Assembly (NCBI GenBank): GCA_017416665.1 | Contig: JAFQBO010000098.1 | Location: forward strand, 1 to 7,370 | DNA length: 7,370 bases | Reading direction: 5' to 3' | DNA from: Oscillospiraceae bacterium | GTDB lineage: Bacteria > Bacillota > Clostridia > Oscillospirales > Ruminococcaceae | In this document: positions 1 through 5,121 of the stretch, piece after piece | How the letters are laid out: the number at the start of each line of letters is the position of its first letter | Numbering within the stretch: the stretch's first letter is position 1 | Notes under the pieces: model-generated | Told to the model about the DNA's origin: nothing | The model's input: the letters and a program-made list of their open reading frames with translations, nothing else | Databases searched by the model: none | Program-made: the position numbers and the translations under genes

Positions 1-308
1 TAGGACTTGCTATCGTTTCGATACCTTACTACAAGTACATTTATAAATATGGTCTTGATAAGTTTGTACGCTTTGCCAAAAAGGTATGGGGTGTTGATAC
101 CGACTCAATGACAAAGGAAGAAGCAGCTCTCGCAGGTATAGACAAGCTTGCTGATTTTATAAAGGAAATGGGAATCCCGACTACACTCCGTGAAATCGGT
201 GCAACAGAAGATATGCTGCCACTCATTGCAGAATCAACTATCCCGGGTGGTGGTTACAAACAGATTGGTTCAGCTGAAATTCTTGAAATACTCAGACAGT
301 GCTATTGA
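1..308 (+). CDS. Iron-containing alcohol dehydrogenase, 3' end (partial)
   Basis: The frame is open from position 3 to the TGA at 306-308 and gives about 101 C-terminal residues; the start and most of the gene lie left of the window. The visible part begins GLAIVSIPYY, continues FVRFAKKVWGVDTDS, and ends with GIPTTLREIGATEDMLP, GGGYKQIG and ILEILRQCY. This is the C-terminal helical domain typical of the Fe-dependent (group III) alcohol dehydrogenases, butanol dehydrogenase/YugJ-like branch. Family members use NAD(P)H to interconvert aldehydes and alcohols such as butanol or ethanol in the cytoplasm, often to re-oxidise NAD(P)H in fermentation. The HGxG metal-ligand motif would sit immediately upstream of the first visible residue and is cut off, so metal ligands and cofactor preference cannot be judged. 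A strong terminator follows directly, so this is the last gene of its transcript. It converges on the minus-strand gene to its right. Family assignment is confident; exact substrate is unknown. Confidence 0.88.
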   Translation, partial: GLAIVSIPYYKYIYKYGLDKFVRFAKKVWGVDTDSMTKEEAALAGIDKLADFIKEMGIPTTLREIGATEDMLPLIAESTIPGGGYKQIGSAEILEILRQCY

Positions 309-319
309 TGAATTAAATT

Positions 320-357
320 ACTCCTTACAGTTTCTTACTGTAAGGAGTTTTCTTATT
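320..357 (+). terminator. Rho-independent terminator of the alcohol dehydrogenase gene
   Basis: ACTCCTTACAG at 320-330 and CTGTAAGGAGT at 338-348 form a perfect 11-bp stem with a 7-nt loop (TTTCTTA), starting 11 bases after the stop codon. The 3' arm runs into a T-rich tail (TTTTCTTATT). Read on the minus strand, the same stem is followed only by a mixed AATTTAATT tail, so it could stop leftward transcription from the gene at 445-1269, but less efficiently. Confidence 0.92.
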
Positions 358-365
358 ATAGCAAG

Positions 366-395
366 AACCGCCTGTTGAGTGAACCACAAGCGGTT
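366..395 (-). terminator. Possible weak hairpin downstream of the DUF1963 gene
   Basis: AACCGC at 366-371 and GCGGTT at 390-395 are inverted. Including the inner bases, the stem is 12 bp with two mismatches. It lies about 50 bases beyond the stop of the minus-strand gene ending at 445. On the minus strand it is not followed by a T-run, so intrinsic termination would be weak. It may act only together with the stronger hairpin at 320-348, which leftward transcripts reach next. Confidence 0.35.
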
Positions 396-444
396 ATTAA
401 TGATATTCAGTTGTATAAATGGGAATTTATTTGATAAATAGATA

Positions 445-1269
445 TTAGTCCAAATCGTAATCAAAGACCACTTTGTCGAAATTGTGGTTCTTTAAATCTT
501 CATCTGAAATAATCCAAAAGATATTCCACAGACAGCCAACGCTGTAATCATATTGAAACAGCAGGTGCGTTTTTTCGTCTACATTCGGAATATTGCCACC
601 CGTAGGATAACCGAATAATTTGTTGCCGTTATACGAAAGGTATTCGATATCATAATCTGGAGCAACTTCTGCAAGACGGTCAAATTGGTTACGATCAAGC
701 ACATATCCAAGGGACTGATAATCTGTGGCGAGTTCAAACTCAACAGCTTTTTCATCAAAAGCTTCTGTAAAATACTTTGAATAATATGGAACAGGTGGCA
801 CAGTTCTCTTTAAATCCGACAGATCGCCGTTGTACCAGATTACCTTGTGATAAGCCGAGTTTTCGGGGTCGTCAGCAACGCTTTCAACCCATTTGTTGGT
901 TTGTTGAATTGAGTCAATTTCTCCGCTCCAGAAAAAATACAAAATACCCGTGTGCGGAAGTCTATTTTCAATATCCAATTCGGCAATGTCCGCAAGATTG
1001 ATTTGAGCAACAAGCTGCATTGCTGATTTTTCGTATCGCTCGGTGTTATCTCCACGCTTGCAGAAATAGCCTGACATTGTGGGATAAGGAATTTCTGGTG
1101 GAAGGTCGGGAAATCCACCGATTTTACTTGAGCCTTTTGCAATTTCATTCTCCACGTTCTTCACACACATTTTAATCGTATTTTTTCGGTAGTCTTTAAT
1201 ATTTTCTGCAATATCAGTGTGTCCTTCTTTAATAAGGAATTCAATCAAATCCATTTCGGGCGTTTTCAT
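445..1269 (-). CDS. YwqG/DUF1963-family protein
   Basis: A 274-aa protein with no signal peptide or membrane segment, so probably cytoplasmic. Family landmarks appear in the expected order: SSKIGGFPDLPPEIPYP (about residues 47-63), QLVAQINLADI (85-95), LPHTGILYFFW (104-114), HKVIWYNGDLS (141-151), GYPTGGN (220-226), LLFQYDYS (236-243) and the ending FWIISDEDLKNHNFDKVVFDYDLD. These match the DUF1963 family typified by Bacillus subtilis YwqG, whose length is similar, so the gene looks complete. The molecular function of the family is not established; no catalytic claim is made. The ATG start is supported by GGAGG (complement at 1276-1280) at 7-nt spacing and by a strong promoter at 1302-1331. 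The gene appears monocistronic: it converges with the alcohol dehydrogenase gene on the left, and its right-hand neighbour is 197 bp away on the same strand with no clear terminator between, so some read-through is possible. Confidence 0.88.
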   Translation of the reverse strand: MKTPEMDLIEFLIKEGHTDIAENIKDYRKNTIKMCVKNVENEIAKGSSKIGGFPDLPPEIPYPTMSGYFCKRGDNTERYEKSAMQLVAQINLADIAELDIENRLPHTGILYFFWSGEIDSIQQTNKWVESVADDPENSAYHKVIWYNGDLSDLKRTVPPVPYYSKYFTEAFDEKAVEFELATDYQSLGYVLDRNQFDRLAEVAPDYDIEYLSYNGNKLFGYPTGGNIPNVDEKTHLLFQYDYSVGCLWNIFWIISDEDLKNHNFDKVVFDYDLD

Positions 1270-1301
1270 CTCATACCTCCAAATTCTTATTTATTGAAGA
1301 C

Positions 1302-1331
1302 ATTATAACACATAAAATAAGAAAAAGTCAA
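1302..1331 (-). promoter_or_regulatory. Sigma-A-type promoter for the DUF1963 gene
   Basis: On the minus strand TTGACT (1326-1331) and a perfect TATAAT (1302-1307) are separated by 18 bp. The predicted start lies near 1295, leaving a short leader of about 25 nt that contains the GGAGG ribosome site. Position, spacing and orientation all fit the gene starting at 1269. Confidence 0.85.
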
Positions 1332-1385
1332 CAACAAACAATCGCTCTTGCGTTAACCATTCAATTACTGTTTCTCATATTTTCG

Positions 1386-1414
1386 TTGACATGGAAATTT
1401 GAGCATGATATAAT
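1386..1414 (+). promoter_or_regulatory. Perfect consensus rightward promoter without an obvious sense gene
   Basis: TTGACA (1386-1391), 17-bp spacer, TATAAT (1409-1414), with TGA just before the -10 making an extended -10 (TGnTATAAT). This is an ideal sigma-A promoter by sequence. The predicted start is near 1421. Downstream on this strand lies only the antisense of the lipoprotein gene ending at 1467; no credible ribosome-bound reading frame or terminator is seen nearby. It is divergent to the promoter at 1302-1331, with 54 bp between the two -35 boxes. Confidence 0.7.
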
Positions 1415-1466
1415 AAATATACGATATTATCTGGCAAAATCAATCAATTATTATTTAAGTTTCTCC

Positions 1467-2264
1467 TTACTCTTTCCCGGTTATTTCAAACTCCAATATT
1501 GGGGAAATGCGGTAATCATCATCTATTTTATTCCTTTCATATTCCTCATCGCTACAAACATAAGCAATGATTTTTATTCCAGAGTTCAACTTGGCAAGAG
1601 AATTTCTGATGGCATCAAATTCACTCTCCATATTGTTATGCTTCTCGTATTCACTTTCAGGAATAAATATAAAAAGAGGTAAGTAGGGTCTCTCTTTATT
1701 ATCTTCTATGCTGCTCACAGATTGTATAATTTCTTCAACCGAAGCGTTTACTTCGTATTCACTTGGAAAATAATTGGTTACCACAGATTTGTACAAAATA
1801 TAATACTCGTCAATATATGTATTATTCATATATCTGTCAAGCCATTCTTCCATTCTTTCTTTGATTACCTGTCCATAATATGATTCTCTTTTCACATAAA
1901 GCTCGTCAATTCCGTCAGTTTCTCTCCCATGAACATCTACATAATATTTATTTTCAATATTGCCATCAGCAATATTTACTGCTACAAGATAATATTGTAC
2001 TGATGATGGATCAGGTCCTAAAAAAACTCCGCCAGCAATACTTTTGTATGTTACAACTGCCTCAACTCCATATTTATCATTAAAATAATCTTTAACCACT
2101 GTGTCTACAGTATCTTCAAGATTTTCAAGTTGTGTTATAGAAAATTTATTTGGGTTATTCCCAAAATTTAAAAATGAACAACCTGTAAAACTAAAAGTTC
2201 CAAAGAGAATCACTCCTGTCATTATAATAGATATAATAGAAAAATTCTTTCGCAGATGTTTCAA
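1467..2264 (-). CDS. Putative lipoprotein of unknown family
   Basis: A 265-aa product that I do not recognise. The N-terminus is a lipoprotein signal peptide: positive MKHLRK, hydrophobic FSIISIIMTGVILFG, then a lipobox FTGC with the cysteine at residue 29. The mature protein should be lipid-anchored on the outer face of the membrane. The rest is soluble, with alternating charged and aromatic stretches (SVQYYLVAVNIADGN about 87-101; NKYYVDVHGRE 105-115; ERMEEWLDRYMNNTY about 136-150; YLPLFIFIPESEYEKH about 194-209) and the ending ISPILEFEITGKE. The start is TTG at 2262-2264: the upstream in-frame codons reach a stop within three triplets, and the next ATG (residue 15) would destroy the signal peptide. 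GGGAGG (complement at 2274-2279) lies 9 nt upstream. It has its own promoter at 2358-2386 and no visible terminator after the stop. Nothing in the context gives a specific role. Confidence 0.82.
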   Translation of the reverse strand: MKHLRKNFSIISIIMTGVILFGTFSFTGCSFLNFGNNPNKFSITQLENLEDTVDTVVKDYFNDKYGVEAVVTYKSIAGGVFLGPDPSSVQYYLVAVNIADGNIENKYYVDVHGRETDGIDELYVKRESYYGQVIKERMEEWLDRYMNNTYIDEYYILYKSVVTNYFPSEYEVNASVEEIIQSVSSIEDNKERPYLPLFIFIPESEYEKHNNMESEFDAIRNSLAKLNSGIKIIAYVCSDEEYERNKIDDDYRISPILEFEITGKE

Positions 2265-2341
2265 GTCACACTACCTCCCATTTATATATTTAATTGTACT
2301 TCACAGCAACGTCTGCGGTTTATTTCATAGTATCCCCTCAC
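2251..2341 (-). promoter_or_regulatory. Leader of the lipoprotein gene: two-codon mini-ORF and inverted repeat around the start
   Basis: On the minus strand GTGAGGGGATACT precedes ATG AAA TAA (2320-2328), a good ribosome site (GAGGGG at 2334-2339, 5-nt spacing) in front of a two-codon frame. Directly after it CGCAGACGTT (2308-2317) is inverted against AACATCTGCG (2251-2260, inside codons 2-5 of the lipoprotein), with one C/A mismatch in 10. The real Shine-Dalgarno site lies in the loop and the TTG beside the 3' arm. This could be a translational control leader, but the stem is short, the loop is long, and the match may be chance. Confidence 0.35.
2274..2279 (-). promoter_or_regulatory. Ribosome binding site fixing the TTG start of the lipoprotein
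   Basis: GGGAGG on the minus strand, 9 nt before the TTG at 2262-2264. An in-frame TAG lies between the site and the TTG, so no upstream start can be used; the RBS therefore decides for the non-standard TTG codon. Confidence 0.8.
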
Positions 2342-2357
2342 TTTTTATTTTTATAAA

Positions 2358-2386
2358 ATTATACCATATAAAATTTTAAAATACAA
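2358..2386 (-). promoter_or_regulatory. Probable promoter of the lipoprotein gene
   Basis: Minus strand: TATAAT at 2358-2363 preceded by TGG, giving an extended -10 (TGGTATAAT). A poor -35 (TTGTAT, 2381-2386) lies 17 bp upstream. Predicted transcription start is near 2351, giving a leader of about 87 nt. Confidence 0.6.
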
Positions 2387-2466
2387 TATAAAGATAAAGT
2401 TGATTGATAAATCATAGCTTTTCATTGGTCTTGGTTTTATGATCCACCATGAACCAGTATTTAACG

Positions 2467-2503
2467 AAAAATGCCCTTAACCATGAAAAGAGGTTAAGGA
2501 CAT
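2467..2503 (-). terminator. Rho-independent terminator of the dockerin operon
   Basis: On the minus strand ATGTCCTTAACC and GGTTAAGGGCAT (arms at 2492-2503 and 2471-2482) form a 12-bp stem with one T-G wobble and a 9-nt loop, followed by TTTT. It starts 11 bases past the stop of the 862-aa gene and closes the two-gene unit. Confidence 0.88.
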
Positions 2504-2514
2504 TTATTTAATAC

Positions 2515-5103
2515 CTATAATCTATTCAAAAGCATACGTTTCATCACACATAAGTCGAATATATTTAATCTGTCATCGCTATACAAATCAGCAGCTTTCC
2601 AGTCTGAAAGACGTGTATTTGGTACAGCGAGAAGCCACTTTTGTAAGAGAACGACATCTGAAATATTAAACTTTCCATCATCGTTGCAGTCACCTATACA
2701 GTCGCTTGTTTTATCAGCAAAATAAACAGAAAGCCTGTTGGTTGAAATTTCGTACTTGAATTCATATGTACCGCCTGTTGCATTAAGTACACATTCTGCT
2801 GCTTCAGGTACTAAAACCAGACGATTTGCAGTATCTGTAATTGAAGTGCTGTCTTTTCCGTACCATTTATCTGTGCCGATGTTATAAAGTCTGAATGTAT
2901 GTTCACCGGCAGACAATTCCTTGGTAAGAGTAATTATATCGCTATTATCTGTTTTCTTGAACACATCTGTTTCATCTTCATTGTTAAATGAACCTTTTAA
3001 ACAGAAAACCGAATCAATAACAGACAGTGTATTTGCAGTATTGTATGTGATTGTATAAGTGCCGTCACCTCCGTTTACAAAAGTCATTGTGCGATAAGTT
3101 CCATTTGCGTTTGCTGAACCTATAACAGCAGTTGCACCAGCATCAACAGATGGATTAACAGTAACCTTTGAACCACTCAATTTAACAAAATCAGCATTTG
3201 TTGTATCACCCATAACAATATCACCGTCAAGATTTACTGTATATGAAGTTACTGTTGATGACATATCTATTGTGGCTCCGTCCTTGGCAATACCACCTGC
3301 TGCGTCGCTGTTTGCTGTATTATTTGCATGAACCGTAAGGCTGAGTCCGTCAAATGATTTATCAGTCAAAGCTATTGTATTGTTGCGAAGCTTACTGTTG
3401 TTTGAGGAGAAACGGATAGTCACATCTATAAATTTACCATTATTCACAGTAAAGGAACTGTTATACCCTGAGTTTGTAAGATATGCAATAAAGGAAGCAT
3501 GAGTTTTACTGTCCAGTACCACAGATGTTGATGATGATGCACCATGAGGGTAACAATAAAGTGTCTGACTTGAAGAATCATAATACACTCTGCCCGCTCT
3601 TGTAAGATATGTTGCACCCGATACAGGGTCAAGAATACGATATGTGCCGTTTGTAAGAACTGACGGAACATTTGCTGGCGGAGTAATTGCATTATCCTGC
3701 TCAGCAAGACAGAAACTGTCAATAGAACCGTAATTCATACTTGTAACAAGCTTGTCCCAGTTATCCGAAAGTTTTACTTCTTTTGTCACAGCCATTCCAC
3801 CCGGCATAACCTGTGTTTTGTTTCTTGAACTGTCACCCGTAATGATGATATCAGTATTACCCTTTCTCATAGTGGCAACAGTATCTATATTGGCATAAGT
3901 AATACCGTTCATCCATGGTGGTGAAGCTGTGGATTTTGCGTCTTCAGAATCGGCTGATTTAAGTTCGTTATAAACTTCATCAAAGGATTTATTTAACGCA
4001 CCATCTGTATTTGCGTAATAGTAAGCATAAGCTCTCATCCATAGTGGTCGTCTTGCAGTTTTAATAAGAGCATTTTCAAGTGCATCTTTTGACTTGTACT
4101 TTGTAGCAAGGGCCGACGCTACTGATTCTGTTATAAAGATAAGACGATGAGTGTTTGCATTATCTTCTATTGAAGCACTGCCAAGAGCGCCAAGATTTTT
4201 CTCTGTAATATCCCATGCAATAACCTTCATAATCTCATCTGGCAAATCTGTTGCAGGTGTAACATTATTGCCCCACATGGAAAAAGATGTGGCTGTAATT
4301 ACATTGTCATTGAGCTGATAACATTTTTCAACATGATGCGGCTCCCAGCCTATGTTAAGACAAACTTCATCATTTTCGGAGAAAACCAAAGGCTGAACAT
4401 TACCAAAAGCGTTTGTGCGTTCAATACCTGCAAGATTTATAAGGGCGAGTTCCATAAATCGTCCGATTGCAATATTGGTTTCTTCGGTAGTCATGCCCTG
4501 AGTGTAATCAATGCCGATCTGACGTGCCACTGGTCCGTTTACATACATCATAGGAGTAAGCTTTCCCGATCTGAGAGAGTCAAGATATTTGCTGTCGCCT
4601 AAAGCTTCTGTAAAGGCAATACATACAGGTAAATGCTCAGGTGAGCAACCTGCCATAATTGCATTTGCGGCAATCTGATATGCTTTTACCTTTCTCCCGT
4701 TTACAGTAGCCACCACATCATTGTAACCGTAGGAGGAGTAGCCCATAAACTTTTCTGCCTTTATTTTAGTAGGTGGCACAACAGGCAGACCGTCTGTCAT
4801 ACCCTGCTTTTTGAAATACGACTCTATCTGCTTATATGTACCTATAAACAACGGTGGATAGGACTTATCATATTTACTGCTTGGAGAAATAACTGGAAAT
4901 CTGTTGTTTGCCGGTTCAATCAGATCATATTGATCTTCAAGAATACCAAGATCCTGATATGTTTTTCCCTGTGTTTCATATTCATCTTCATAGCCATCTG
5001 TCAATACTGCGGCATGAACTGTAACAGAAGCCGGCAGAAAGCTAACAGCAAGTACCAAAGAAGAAAGTGCTGAAACCACACGGCTAAAGTATTTAAACTT
5101 CAT
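2515..5103 (-). CDS. Secreted dockerin-bearing paralogue of the UGSC-linked DGLPVVPPT domain protein
   Basis: An 862-aa secreted protein. In order: signal peptide, residues 1-31 (MKFKYFSRVV, hydrophobic core, likely cleavage after VHA); linker, 32-82; a large domain, about 83-466; a beta-rich region of unknown type, about 480-695; an E-set/X25-like module, about 697-796 (KGSFNNEDETD, LSAGEHTFRLY, DKWYGKD, ATGGTYEFKYEISTNRLSV); and a dockerin, 803-862. Large-domain landmarks are DGLPVVPPT (104-112), NAIMAGC (147-153), YVNGPVARQIGI (187-198), EVCLNIGW (246-253), HHVEK (256-260), ARRPLWMRAYAYYYANT (350-366) and QVMPGG (431-436). It matches residues about 250-648 of the upstream gene's product, but no UGSC domain precedes it. 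Dockerin calcium loops are D805-N807-D809-N813-D816 and D839-D843-N847-D850; repeat two lacks a good ligand at Y841, as is common in Ruminococcus dockerins. The dockerin should bind a cohesin on a scaffoldin, placing the protein in a cellulosome or amylosome. AAAGGA stands 7 nt before the ATG, and 18 bp separate it from the preceding gene, so the two are co-transcribed. No glycoside hydrolase motif is seen; substrate unknown. Confidence 0.88.
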   Translation of the reverse strand: MKFKYFSRVVSALSSLVLAVSFLPASVTVHAAVLTDGYEDEYETQGKTYQDLGILEDQYDLIEPANNRFPVISPSSKYDKSYPPLFIGTYKQIESYFKKQGMTDGLPVVPPTKIKAEKFMGYSSYGYNDVVATVNGRKVKAYQIAANAIMAGCSPEHLPVCIAFTEALGDSKYLDSLRSGKLTPMMYVNGPVARQIGIDYTQGMTTEETNIAIGRFMELALINLAGIERTNAFGNVQPLVFSENDEVCLNIGWEPHHVEKCYQLNDNVITATSFSMWGNNVTPATDLPDEIMKVIAWDITEKNLGALGSASIEDNANTHRLIFITESVASALATKYKSKDALENALIKTARRPLWMRAYAYYYANTDGALNKSFDEVYNELKSADSEDAKSTASPPWMNGITYANIDTVATMRKGNTDIIITGDSSRNKTQVMPGGMAVTKEVKLSDNWDKLVTSMNYGSIDSFCLAEQDNAITPPANVPSVLTNGTYRILDPVSGATYLTRAGRVYYDSSSQTLYCYPHGASSSTSVVLDSKTHASFIAYLTNSGYNSSFTVNNGKFIDVTIRFSSNNSKLRNNTIALTDKSFDGLSLTVHANNTANSDAAGGIAKDGATIDMSSTVTSYTVNLDGDIVMGDTTNADFVKLSGSKVTVNPSVDAGATAVIGSANANGTYRTMTFVNGGDGTYTITYNTANTLSVIDSVFCLKGSFNNEDETDVFKKTDNSDIITLTKELSAGEHTFRLYNIGTDKWYGKDSTSITDTANRLVLVPEAAECVLNATGGTYEFKYEISTNRLSVYFADKTSDCIGDCNDDGKFNISDVVLLQKWLLAVPNTRLSDWKAADLYSDDRLNIFDLCVMKRMLLNRL
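2518..2697 (-). other. Dockerin domain coding region (type I-like, Ruminococcus style)
   Basis: Encodes residues 803-862 of the 862-aa protein. The first repeat is GDCNDDGKFNISDVVLLQKW and the second DLYSDDRLNIFDLCVMKRML. Each is a 12-residue EF-hand-like calcium loop followed by a helix with the hydrophobic and K/R pattern used for cohesin recognition. The WLLAVPNTRLSDWKAADL linker is a hallmark of R. albus/flavefaciens-type dockerins. The domain sits at the extreme C-terminus, as usual for enzymes bound to a scaffoldin. Confidence 0.92.
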
Positions 5104-5121
5104 AGTATCGTCCTTTCTGAT

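Noticed and set aside
41..226. Minus-strand frame opposite the alcohol dehydrogenase end
   Set aside because: It is antisense to a clear, conserved coding region and has no ribosome site or recognisable motif.
1332..1385. Operator for a regulator between the two divergent promoters
   Set aside because: Only a tiny palindrome (CGCTCTTGCG) is present and no regulator gene is adjacent in the window; it is too short to support a binding site call.
1600..1632. Inverted sequence GAATTT...TGATG/CATCA...AATTC as a terminator for a plus-strand antisense RNA
   Set aside because: The loop is too tight, the stem is bulged, no T-run follows, and it lies inside the lipoprotein coding sequence.
1386..1682. 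Open plus-strand frame of 98 codons opening at a TTG
   Set aside because: Its TTG start is itself the -35 box of the promoter, so it could not be in that promoter's transcript. It has no ribosome site and lies mostly antisense to the lipoprotein, which has a signal peptide, lipobox and RBS.
2101..2379. Plus-strand frame of 92 codons over the lipoprotein 5' end and leader
   Set aside because: It is antisense to the signal-peptide region, has no ribosome site, and its composition follows the complementary coding strand.
2387..2466. Possible small RNA or riboswitch between the lipoprotein promoter and the operon terminator
   Set aside because: Only weak, interrupted pairings are visible (for example TTCATTGG with CCATGAA), and there is no conserved riboswitch-like core or separate promoter and terminator pair.
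3444..3722. Minus-strand frame of 92 codons within the 862-aa gene
   Set aside because: It is a different reading frame of the same strand inside a continuous multi-domain protein and has no start signals of its own.
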